Assembly (NCBI GenBank): GCA_049317725.1
Contig: JBMOHS010000012.1
Coordinates: 1-39,578, forward strand
Direction: 5' to 3'
DNA length: 39,578 nucleotides
From: CAIOZW01 sp049317725
Lineage (GTDB): Bacteria; Acidobacteriota; Blastocatellia; RBC074
Shown: positions 18,697-26,372 of the stretch, piece by piece
Numbering within the stretch: the first letter of the stretch is position 1
How the letters are laid out: each line of letters begins with the position of its first letter
The notes under the pieces: model-generated
The model's input: the letters and a program-made list of their open reading frames with translations, nothing else
Told to the model about the DNA's origin: nothing
Databases searched by the model: none
Made by a program: the position numbers and the translations under genes

Positions 18697-19461
18697 TCAC
18701 GCACGGATCTCTTGGGAGAAGACCGCGAGAAATTCACGATTCCCGTCCGCTCCAAGAATCGGAGAGTCGAGGGCGCCCCGGCAGACGAGGTGCAGTGAAG
18801 CGGCCGCTTGCGTGATCTCCTCGACCACGCGAGCCTGCGCCGCGGCGTCACGCACGATGCCCCCGCGTCCGACTTCGTGGCGTCCGACTTCGAATTGCGG
18901 CTTGATCAGCGCGACCACCTCTCCATCCGATTGCAGGAGCGGGGGCAGGACCGGCAGGATCCGCTTCAACGAGATGAAGGAGACGTCGATGACGATCAGG
19001 TCGAAGCGGTTGGGGAAGTCCCCTGGTTGCAGGTAGCGGGCATTGACGTTCTCCCGAACTTCGACGCGTGGATCTTGTCGCAATCGCCAGTCGATCTGGC
19101 CGTGCCCTACGTCGAGCGCCGTCACGTGAATTGCCCCTCTCTGCAGAAGGCAGTCGGTAAATCCGCCCGTGGAAGCACCAATATCGAGACAGACCTTGCC
19201 GGCAGGGGAGAGTTGAAAGTGGTCGAGGGCGGCCGCCAGCTTGAGTCCGCCACGGCTGACATAGGCGAGCGGCTCCCGAACCGTCAGTTCGATCTCTGGT
19301 GAGACCTCCTGTCCGGCTTTGTCGAGGCGCACTCCCTGGGAGAAGACCTGCCCAGCGAGGATCAAGGCCTGGGCCCGCGTTCTCGTCTCGACCAGTCCCC
19401 GTTCGACCAGCAGTTTGTCGAGCCGTTCCTTGCCGGCTTTGCGTCGTGTCGTCATCGCCAT
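18697..19461 (-). CDS. tlyA: TlyA family rRNA 2'-O-methyltransferase
   Basis: SAM-dependent methyltransferase of the TlyA/FtsJ-like family; known members 2'-O-methylate cytidines in 16S and 23S rRNA, and older annotation calls them hemolysins. An N-terminal S4 RNA-binding domain is visible (ERLDKLLVERGLVETRTRAQALILAGQV). The Rossmann methyltransferase part has the SAM motif CLDIGASTGGFTDCLL, the ALDVGHGQIDWRLR block, IVIDVSFISL, and ALIKPQFEVGR...GGIVRD with the catalytic Lys. ATG 19461 or ATG 19455 are likely starts; a TTG at 19476 also opens the frame, and none has a clear ribosome-binding site. It diverges from the membrane-protein gene at 19584. Confidence 0.92.
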   Translation of the reverse strand: MAMTTRRKAGKERLDKLLVERGLVETRTRAQALILAGQVFSQGVRLDKAGQEVSPEIELTVREPLAYVSRGGLKLAAALDHFQLSPAGKVCLDIGASTGGFTDCLLQRGAIHVTALDVGHGQIDWRLRQDPRVEVRENVNARYLQPGDFPNRFDLIVIDVSFISLKRILPVLPPLLQSDGEVVALIKPQFEVGRHEVGRGGIVRDAAAQARVVEEITQAAASLHLVCRGALDSPILGADGNREFLAVFSQEIRA

Positions 19462-19583
19462 CGTAGGGTACGCCAATCGACCGTGCGCATCAATTGGCGA
19501 AGCGTGGCGAGTTGCGTATCATCTGGCGTATCGGGGATCGCCATTGGGCGGAACATTCATCGAAAGGGAGGGCCTCTTCCTCT

Positions 19584-21161
19584 ATGCAGAGCACCATTGC
19601 AGAAGTGATCTCCTCACGGCAAGGGCCGATGATTCTCCTCGCTGGGTTGGCGATGTCGCTCGGGTGGGGCATCCGGGGGGACTACGGGCACGAAGCGGGA
19701 GCCATGCTCCCTGGGGCATTGGTCGCCCTCGCCTGTGCTCTCGGATCTGAGCGTGCCGATTGGTTAGGCCGCGCCAGCGTCTTGGCGATGCTCGGCGCGA
19801 TTGGCTGGGCCTTCGGTGGGCAGATGAGCTACGGGATCGTCATTGGCTACACCGGCGATGCGGCGTTCGCCAATGTCCTCTATGGACTCGCCTCGCTCTT
19901 TCTGATTGGTGCCCTCTGGGGGGCGATTGGTGCCGGGGTGCTTGCCTTGGGACTGACGTGGCGGCGCGCAGAGCTCGAATCGATCGTCGTCCCCCTCTCG
20001 ACCCTCTATGGCGTCTGGCTGCTCTTCGATGGTGCTGGCTGGACCGACCTGCTCAGTGAGCGTTGGTCCCTCCACGATACGGACTGGGTCGCGGCGCTGA
20101 CGGCCCTCGCCGTGGGAGTTGGGCTTCACCTCTTCGGAAGGGCGCGGTGGCAGCCCGCCAGTCGCTGGGTACTCTGGCTGGCCGTCGGTTGGTTGGCGGG
20201 ATACGGGCTCTTGACCGCCCTCCTGGGGCTTCGCATGACGCCGCCCCGCAGCGACAACTGGTCGGGATGCCTTGGTCTCGCGGTTGCGCTGATCGTCCTC
20301 TTGGGCCGAGAGCGCAATCGGGCGGCTCTTCTCCTGCTTCTCTACGGGGCGCTGGCGGGCGGGCTCGGCTTTGCCGTTGGTGATGTCCTGCACATGCTCG
20401 GTCGGGGTGGATGGGGACCGATCGGGCGCTTCTCCGCGCTCCAGAATCTCGACTACTGGAAGTGGATGGAGCGCTTCTTCGGGTTGGTGATGGGCGTCGG
20501 GGTCGCGATCGGCCTGCGCCGGCTCGCCAGACAAGGGCTGGCCCTCGTCGATCCATCCCCGCTCGGCAAGCCCCTCCGTGCCTTCTCGTTGATCGTTCTC
20601 CTCCTCGTCCTCCCCTGGCATAACTTCGACACCAACCTGCGCTTCTGGCTGGAGAAGGGGCATCTCCGCGACTCCTTGCTGGGAATCTCCCCGACTGCCT
20701 GGGTCCTCCTCCTGGCGATAGGGCTGACGATCGTTGGCCTCTCCGCCATCCGCCTCCACCTGGAGGACCGGCTTCTCCTGGTGCCAGCGAACCCACTGGG
20801 CCGGGCACAGCTTCTCCTGCTCTTCTTGATGTGGCTTTTTGTCGTCGCCGACCTCACCAAGTCGGTCTCGCTTCTCCATCACAAGTCCGTCTTATCGGTC
20901 CACGTCAGCTTCTGGATAACCGCGCTACTGATCACGCTGCTCTTGCTGCTCACCGACTGGCCAGTGCGAGCGCTGCCCTCCCCGGCCGTACCGCCAACCG
21001 GCTCCCAGTGGATGCCAGGGCGCGGAATGCTTCTTGCGTGGCTTGCCGTCCCGATCCTGCTCCTGCTCCTGACCGCGTTTCTCCTGACGACCCGCCGCGG
21101 CTCCCTTCCGGGCAGCCATCAACGTTTTGGTGAAGTACGCGCTGCGCCGCCATCTCCCTGA
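19584..21161 (+). CDS. Polytopic membrane protein of unknown function
   Basis: Not recognised as a characterised family. The 525-residue protein is strongly hydrophobic, with roughly twelve predicted membrane segments in two blocks separated by a loop around DLLSERWSLHDTDW. Near the N-terminus it carries a striking Gly-rich motif, GWGIRGDYGHEAGAM (residues 27-41), which looks conserved-type rather than random and recalls hypothetical membrane proteins of Planctomycetes and Bacteroidetes (from memory). A second polar patch in the middle, DVLHMLGRGGWGPIGRFSALQNLDYWKWMERFFG, could form an active or binding site. The ATG at 19584 was chosen because AAAGGGAG lies about 14 nt upstream and the first membrane segment follows; the frame opens 30 codons earlier with unconvincing residues. 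Confidence 0.75.
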   Translation: MQSTIAEVISSRQGPMILLAGLAMSLGWGIRGDYGHEAGAMLPGALVALACALGSERADWLGRASVLAMLGAIGWAFGGQMSYGIVIGYTGDAAFANVLYGLASLFLIGALWGAIGAGVLALGLTWRRAELESIVVPLSTLYGVWLLFDGAGWTDLLSERWSLHDTDWVAALTALAVGVGLHLFGRARWQPASRWVLWLAVGWLAGYGLLTALLGLRMTPPRSDNWSGCLGLAVALIVLLGRERNRAALLLLLYGALAGGLGFAVGDVLHMLGRGGWGPIGRFSALQNLDYWKWMERFFGLVMGVGVAIGLRRLARQGLALVDPSPLGKPLRAFSLIVLLLVLPWHNFDTNLRFWLEKGHLRDSLLGISPTAWVLLLAIGLTIVGLSAIRLHLEDRLLLVPANPLGRAQLLLLFLMWLFVVADLTKSVSLLHHKSVLSVHVSFWITALLITLLLLLTDWPVRALPSPAVPPTGSQWMPGRGMLLAWLAVPILLLLLTAFLLTTRRGSLPGSHQRFGEVRAAPPSP

Positions 21162-21186
21162 TCGCTCCTCCTGGATCGCCGCGCTG

Positions 21187-21215
21187 TTGACATCCCGACC
21201 GGGCAGTGGCAGAAT
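21187..21215 (+). promoter_or_regulatory. Promoter of tRNA-Arg
   Basis: A perfect TTGACA (21187-21192), a 17-nt spacer and CAGAAT (21210-21215) precede the tRNA by 14 nt, which is the expected geometry for sigma-70 transcription of a tRNA gene. Confidence 0.75.
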
Positions 21216-21229
21216 CCCAATTTACTTTG

Positions 21230-21304
<75 letters not shown>

Positions 21305-21368
21305 TCTCCCCAATCAAAATTTGTGTCCTGCTTCATCTGTTTCTGCTCGGCAGGGGTCTTCTTCTCCC

Positions 21369-21494
21369 GTGATTACTCACAGAGAAGAAGGTCGGGAAGT
21401 GGGCCGGGCCAACCAGCAATCATCTCTTCCGTTCTGACATCGGTCTCTGGTCGGCCTGGTCTACTTTCTGATTTTCCTCTCCGTGAGTAGTTAC
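21369..21494. mobile_element. MITE-like element, copy C (126 bp)
   Basis: Termini are GTGATTACTCACAG (21369-21382) and CCGTGAGTAGTTAC (21481-21494), an imperfect inverted repeat. The 8-mer CTTCTCCC occurs exactly on both sides (21361-21368 and 21495-21502), so the boundaries and the target-site duplication are unambiguous. The block GGTCGGGAAGTGGGCCGG (21390-21407) is identical to one in copy B and the following bases stay alike. The insertion lies between tRNA-Arg and the CrtO-like gene, and its right terminus supplies a GTG codon in frame with that gene. Confidence 0.87.
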
Positions 21495-21521
21495 CTTCTC
21501 CCTTTCTCAATTGGAGCCAGC

Positions 21522-22109
21522 TTGAGTCCAATCACTCGACCAGATCCGCCGACGCGCGGCCTGAACATCGTGCCCTTCGCCAGCATGGCGGGAGGCTGGC
21601 TCGGACCTCTGCTGATGTTCTGGCTCTACGTCTGGGGGCCGTTACGACCGTTCGCATATCCACCCGGCGACTATCGCCCCGGTGCATGGCTGGTGCCCCT
21701 GGTCCTCGCCTGCCTCTCGCTCTGGTGGACTTTGCCGCGCGCCTTCTTCCAGATTCAACGGTTCGAGCGGGGAGGGCGCGTCTACGAAGTGCTCGGTGTT
21801 CTCCTCTTCCGCCAGTTCGCTCCCGATGGAGATCTCGCCAATCGCTGGGAGCGCCGGAAGGATCCCCATTTTCGCCTCATTCGCGACCGTCGTTCTGCGG
21901 CAGAATTCCTTCTCCGCACCGAACAGAGCGAGCGTGGCCACTGGGTACTGCTCACACTCGGGGTTCTTTCAGCAGTCTACGCCTTGAGTCTTGGCTGGCA
22001 GGGCTGGGCCGTCTACCTCAGTGCCGGCAACGTCGTCGTCAACGTCTATCCAATTCTGCTGCAGCGCTACACCCGCGGCCGCATCCTCGCTCTCCTGCAC
22101 CGTTCCTGA
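21522..22109 (+). CDS. CrtO-like (glycosyl-diaponeurosporenoate acyltransferase family) membrane protein
   Basis: Small integral membrane protein resembling the CrtO family, whose staphylococcal member esterifies a glycosylated C30 carotenoid. Features in order are two N-terminal membrane segments (GPLLMFWLYVWG, PLVLACLSLWWTL), then FERGGRVYEVLGVLLFRQFAPDG, the acidic/His segment TEQSERGHWVLL, and the C-terminal NVYPILLQRYTRGRILALL block that I associate with this family. No other carotenoid gene is in the window, so the substrate is unknown. The start is uncertain: TTG at 21522 has GGAG about 5 nt upstream; ATG at 21585 is an alternative; a GTG at 21483 opens the frame but lies inside the mobile element and is probably not native. 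Confidence 0.62.
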   Translation: MSPITRPDPPTRGLNIVPFASMAGGWLGPLLMFWLYVWGPLRPFAYPPGDYRPGAWLVPLVLACLSLWWTLPRAFFQIQRFERGGRVYEVLGVLLFRQFAPDGDLANRWERRKDPHFRLIRDRRSAAEFLLRTEQSERGHWVLLTLGVLSAVYALSLGWQGWAVYLSAGNVVVNVYPILLQRYTRGRILALLHRS

Positions 22110-22254
22110 CCTGGTCCTCTCCAAGCGTGCAGATGACGATCTTTTCTGACAGGAACCTGCCGGAGGTGGCATCTCCTTCTCTTCAGGACAATCTGATCCC
22201 ACCCGATCGGTTAGACAAAAAATGGTTTTGGACTTGACAGCTTCTCAGAAATGC

Positions 22255-22283
22255 TTGACAGGTTTGACGGACAGGCATAGCCT
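22255..22283 (+). promoter_or_regulatory. Promoter of the Oar-like receptor gene
   Basis: TTGACA (22255-22260), a 17-nt spacer and TAGCCT (22278-22283) precede the ATG by about 111 nt, leaving a 5' leader near 100 nt. A second TTGACA at 22234-22239 lies 21 nt earlier but has no good -10 partner. Confidence 0.6.
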
Positions 22284-22394
22284 ACACGCCGCCACTCAAC
22301 AAGAAGACTGACCGACAGTAAAACCGACAGTTTGCAAAGTTCAACTGGCTGCGCTGGATACGTACCATCAACCCCTTCCATAAGAGGTAAAGAT

Positions 22395-25300
22395 ATGAAC
22401 CTTCTCCGTCGAACGAGCATCATGCTCGGAATAATGTGCCTGTTCTCCATGGGCACTTGGGCTCAACAAAACAGCGGCTCGATGTCGGGTACCGTTACCG
22501 ATCCGACCGCCGGTGCGATCCCAGCAGCAACCGTAACCGCCACGAATCTGGCAACTGGCTTGAAGACGACGACCGTCACCACCGATGCCGGCGTCTACGT
22601 TTTTGCTGCACTCCAGGTTGGCAACTATGAAGTGACGGTCGAGAAGACGGGCTTCAAGAGGCTCAACCGCAAGAACATCGAGGTCCGTGTCGCACAACGC
22701 TTGACGCTCGATCTGCAGGTGGAAGTGGGAAGTGTGCAGGAGAGCGTCGAAGTGACTGCCCAGGGACCGCTGCTCGATACAGAGACCAGCGAGCGCGGCC
22801 AGAACTTCTCCAACACGCTGATGAACACGCTGCCCCTCTTCACTGGTGGCATCCGCAACGCCTCATCGTTTGTCACCTTCATGCCCGGGGTCAACTCCTT
22901 CCGCGAAGTGAGCATCTCCGGTTCCGGCGGACGCGGCAAGGAAGTGATGATCGATGGTGCCAGCTTGACGATCCCCGAGTCGGGCGGCGTCGTCTTCAAT
23001 TTCCCCGGGACCGAGATGTTCCAGGAGTTCAAGCTGGTGACCGCTGCCTATTCGGCGGAGTACGGCCGTTTTGGTGGTGGCGTCGAGACCTACGTCTCGA
23101 AGTCGGGTGGGAATGATATCCACGGCGCGGCCTTCTGGTATGCGCGTCGCGACATCTTCAACGCCAACAGCTGGGCGAACAATGCCGCGCGTCGGGCACG
23201 GCCCAAGGAGCGGTTCAACGAAGTGGGGTTTGCCGTCGGTGGCCCGGTTTGGGTTCCCAAGGTCTACAATGGACGCAACCGGACCTTCTGGTTCATGACC
23301 TACTCCCGGGACATGCGTCCGGCGACCATCTCGACGGTGACCTCGACTGTGCCGACTCAACGGATGAAGAATGGGGACTTTTCGGAAATCGGCCGGGCGA
23401 TCTATGACCCCGCGACGACCGTCGGCAACGTTCGTCAGCAATTTGCCAACAACATCATCCCCTCCAACCGGATCAGCGCAATCTCCCGCAAGTTCATCGC
23501 GGCGCTTCCCGATCCCAATCTTTCGGGCACGACCAACAATTTGGCCTTCGTCAATGAGAGCCAAGTCACGGACAATGTCTGGAGTTTGAAGCTGGATCAT
23601 GCGTTCTCGGACAACAACCGCCTCTCCTACTTTCACAGCCTGCAGGACCAGAACGTTGCCAACACCAGTGCGCTGCCTGGCCCGCTGGGTCAGGGGCTGG
23701 GGGTCAACTCACAGCAGCCGCAGAACTTCCGTGTCAACCATGACTGGATCGTGCGACCCAACCTCCTGATTCACACGACGTTTGGTTTCAGCCGGACGCA
23801 GCAGGGTTGGGACAACCCCGCGCAAGCTGGTTTTGCTTCGCAGGTCGGGCTCCGCATGCCCACCGATGCCACGCCACGCGTGCAGTTCAACGCGGCGGAT
23901 GCGCTGACTGCCTGGGGGGTGCAGGACGGCAAAGTCAACAACGGCGGCCAGTTCAACTGGACGACCCACATCAGCCAGAACATCAGCTGGGTGACCGGCA
24001 AGCATGAATTCAAGGCGGGCTGGGACATCCGTCGCCTCAGAACGACGTCGGTCGATGCGGCCGGTACCAACGGTCTCTTCCGGTTTGAGCGTGCCCAGAC
24101 GGCGCTGCCGACGGCGACGGGCACCACTGGACACTCCTTCGCCAGCTTCCTGCTCGGAGCGCCCAACGAGATCGCCTTCACGACACTGCCCGTTCCCGAT
24201 CCACAGATTCGGTACGGGTATCATGCGGGTTACTTCCAGGACAACTGGCGGATCAAGTCGAACCTGACGCTCAACCTCGGCATGCGCTATGAGGTTCCGG
24301 TTGGGTTCCACATGGCCAACTTCCAGTTCTCGGCGATGGATCCGACACTGCCCAATCCGGCGGCAGGTGGTCGACCCGGTGCGATGGTCTTTGCCGGCCC
24401 TGGGCCGGGACGTTCGGGCGACAAGCGCTTCTACCCAACCGACTTCTCGAACCTGGGACCGCGCTTTGGGTTTGCCTACGAAGTGTCCTCGAAGACCGTC
24501 GTGCGCGGTGGCTTCGGCATCTACTACCAAACACTGGGCAACGGCGGTTGCGGTTGCACGCTTGGGTTCTCCGGCAATCCAGGAACGATTCTCGCCGATG
24601 GCGTCGCGCCGGCGCTGATCTGGGACGGCGGGGTGCCGATTCCACAAGGTGCCCGCCCGCCGTTCATCGATTCGGGTCTTGGTGTCCTCTCGGCTCCGAC
24701 GATGGACCTGCTCGGTCCCGATTTCGGCAAGGCCCCGCGTATCTACAACTGGAGTCTCAACGTCCAGCACGAGATCAAGGGCTTCCTGATCGATATCGCC
24801 TATGTCGGCAACCGTGGCCGGGGCCTCTCCTCGACCCTGATGGCCAATCAGGTCGATCCCAAGTACCTCTCGCTCGGACAGTTGCTGCGTCGTCGCATCG
24901 ATGACCCGGCAGTGGTCGCGGCGGGCTTCACCAAGCCCTATGCCTCCTTCCCCAACAACCAGACGCTGGCGCAGGCCCTGCGTCCGTTCCCGCAATACTT
25001 CAACGTCTTCGACCGCAACTCTGGCGATGGCCAGTCCTGGTACGACTCGTTGCAGGTCAAAGGCGAGCGACGCTTTGGCGCTTGGCAGATGATGGCGTCC
25101 TACACTTGGTCGAAGTCGCAGGGACAACTGCACTTCCGCCAGATCTTCAGCCAGACGCAGACGCAAGCCCAGAACAACTACGATCTGAGCGATGCCAAAT
25201 CGCTGCTGGCGTTCGATCAGCCGCACATGGTCAACATTCTCAACTCGGTCGATCTGCCGTTTGGCCGTGGCCGCAAGTTGTTTGGAGGCGCCAACCGGGT

Positions 25301-25853
25301 GGTGAACGGCTTCATTGGCGGCTGGTCGATTGGCGCAATCAATCGCTACGCTTCCGGTGGACCGATCGACATCGCCGTGCCCAACACGCTCAACGTGGGG
25401 ACGCTCTTCACCCAGTACAAGAAGGCCAATTTGAACTCGGCGGTGCCGATTCGGACGGGGATTGACCGTACGACCCTTGATCCCAACAATCCCTCTGTCC
25501 GCTGGTTTGGTTGCCAGCCGCAAGCGATCGCGAATCGTCCTGGTGCCTTCCAGTGTGCCGCCAACTCCACTCCCTTCAGCATTCCTGGTGAGTTCGAGTT
25601 TGGGACGGTATCACAGTTCATGGGTGCTTTCCGGCAACCGCCGGTCTTCACCGAGAACATCTCGATCGTCAAGAAGATCAATCTGGCCGGGGAGGGTCGG
25701 GTCCGGTTTGTCTACCGGGTCGACATCTTCAACCTCTTCAACCGGACCAATTTCGGAGTCAACGGTGCCATCGGCAACCCTGATTTCGGGAGAGCCTCCG
25801 GTCCGCAGCAGGGTGCCCGCATCATCACGATGGGGGGACGGCTCGAGTTCTAG
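22395..25853 (+). CDS. Oar-like TonB-dependent receptor with N-terminal carboxypeptidase-regulatory-like domain
   Basis: Large outer-membrane receptor, 1,152 residues, of the type abundant in Acidobacteriota and thought to take up oligosaccharides or other bulky nutrients. A signal peptide covers residues 1-24 (MNLLRRTSIMLGIMCLFSMGTWAQQ). The carboxypeptidase-regulatory-like domain spans about 28-120 (MSGTVTDPTAGAIPAATVTATN...GVYVFAALQVGNYEVTVEKTGF). The plug follows (about 125-260: GKEVMIDGASLTIPES, YSAEYGRFGGGVETYVSKSGGND), then a long barrel with repeated GP/GPV-type turns, ending in ARIITMGGRLEF. The ATG at 22395 is preferred over an upstream TTG because it begins the signal peptide and has AAGAGG about 7-12 nt upstream. 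Transcribed alone, judging from its promoter and strong terminator. Confidence 0.93.
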   Translation: MNLLRRTSIMLGIMCLFSMGTWAQQNSGSMSGTVTDPTAGAIPAATVTATNLATGLKTTTVTTDAGVYVFAALQVGNYEVTVEKTGFKRLNRKNIEVRVAQRLTLDLQVEVGSVQESVEVTAQGPLLDTETSERGQNFSNTLMNTLPLFTGGIRNASSFVTFMPGVNSFREVSISGSGGRGKEVMIDGASLTIPESGGVVFNFPGTEMFQEFKLVTAAYSAEYGRFGGGVETYVSKSGGNDIHGAAFWYARRDIFNANSWANNAARRARPKERFNEVGFAVGGPVWVPKVYNGRNRTFWFMTYSRDMRPATISTVTSTVPTQRMKNGDFSEIGRAIYDPATTVGNVRQQFANNIIPSNRISAISRKFIAALPDPNLSGTTNNLAFVNESQVTDNVWSLKLDHAFSDNNRLSYFHSLQDQNVANTSALPGPLGQGLGVNSQQPQNFRVNHDWIVRPNLLIHTTFGFSRTQQGWDNPAQAGFASQVGLRMPTDATPRVQFNAADALTAWGVQDGKVNNGGQFNWTTHISQNISWVTGKHEFKAGWDIRRLRTTSVDAAGTNGLFRFERAQTALPTATGTTGHSFASFLLGAPNEIAFTTLPVPDPQIRYGYHAGYFQDNWRIKSNLTLNLGMRYEVPVGFHMANFQFSAMDPTLPNPAAGGRPGAMVFAGPGPGRSGDKRFYPTDFSNLGPRFGFAYEVSSKTVVRGGFGIYYQTLGNGGCGCTLGFSGNPGTILADGVAPALIWDGGVPIPQGARPPFIDSGLGVLSAPTMDLLGPDFGKAPRIYNWSLNVQHEIKGFLIDIAYVGNRGRGLSSTLMANQVDPKYLSLGQLLRRRIDDPAVVAAGFTKPYASFPNNQTLAQALRPFPQYFNVFDRNSGDGQSWYDSLQVKGERRFGAWQMMASYTWSKSQGQLHFRQIFSQTQTQAQNNYDLSDAKSLLAFDQPHMVNILNSVDLPFGRGRKLFGGANRVVNGFIGGWSIGAINRYASGGPIDIAVPNTLNVGTLFTQYKKANLNSAVPIRTGIDRTTLDPNNPSVRWFGCQPQAIANRPGAFQCAANSTPFSIPGEFEFGTVSQFMGAFRQPPVFTENISIVKKINLAGEGRVRFVYRVDIFNLFNRTNFGVNGAIGNPDFGRASGPQQGARIITMGGRLEF

Positions 25854-25918
25854 TCGACGCTCGAGACAATCAGCGCTTCGCTGACTGCCACGGCAATTCC
25901 GCGAAGTACCAAGCAAGA

Positions 25919-25956
25919 GCAAGAGGGGCATGGAATTCCATGTCCCTCTTGCTTTT
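25919..25956 (+). terminator. Strong Rho-independent terminator after the Oar-like receptor
   Basis: A 17-bp stem (25919-25935 with 25936-25952, one G-T wobble at 25928/25943) formed by an almost perfect palindrome is followed directly by TTTT. It starts 66 bp after the receptor stop. Confidence 0.9.
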
Positions 25957-26372
25957 GCGGCGATTGCTCATGACGCTTGCCCATCTGCAGAATGAGCACT
26001 GAGTGCGCCAGTGACCTCAAAAAAGAGTTCACCTGGAGGGTTCCAAGAGCCGTCAGTCTCACCATGACCCCCTTATCCCAGGTTGGGCCACTGTTAGAAC
26101 CTGTTCTCTTCAGATCCACCCTGAACGAGGGGCTCCTACCGTCAAAATCAACCCGACTCCATCGGGTTGTTGGGCCGATGGCACACTCCCGTCGACCAAG
26201 AGAGAAAAACAGACGCGAAGATCGCGAAGCAGCCCCCAGCCCTCTCTTTTGCTTGACAAGTACTAATGCGAATAACAGTTTTTTTCTAAACTAATCTTAT
26301 TGCAATAGAAAATATGGTAAAGTTCTGCTATGTAAATTATTTCTATCACTTGTAACAACTTCTTGAGAAGTA
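25957..26372. other. Spacer ahead of the Fic gene, AT-rich at its 3' end
   Basis: No credible gene. A stem CAACCCGA/TCGGGTTG with a 5-nt loop (26149-26169) is followed by ATTTTGAC when read on the minus strand. From about 26270 to 26372 the base composition shifts sharply to AT, unlike the rest of the window, which suggests acquired DNA carrying the Fic promoter. A TTGACA at 26253-26258 is present, but the nearest -10-like sequence is too close. Confidence 0.45.

Noticed and set aside
19764..20882. Minus-strand open frame of 372 codons opposite the membrane protein
   Set aside because: Translation is extremely Gln/Glu/Pro-rich, as expected for the reverse complement of Leu-rich membrane codons.
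23709..25523. Minus-strand open frame of 604 codons
   Set aside because: Antisense to the Oar-like receptor, which has a signal peptide, domain order, promoter and terminator; no motif in the antisense translation.
26149..26169. Hairpin CAACCCGA/TCGGGTTG with a T-rich tail on the minus strand
   Set aside because: No minus-strand gene upstream for it to terminate; an unannotated small RNA cannot be shown from sequence alone.
26253..26278. TTGACA with TAACAG as a Fic promoter
   Set aside because: Spacer is only 14 nt, too short for a sigma-70 promoter, and it lies about 95 nt before the start.
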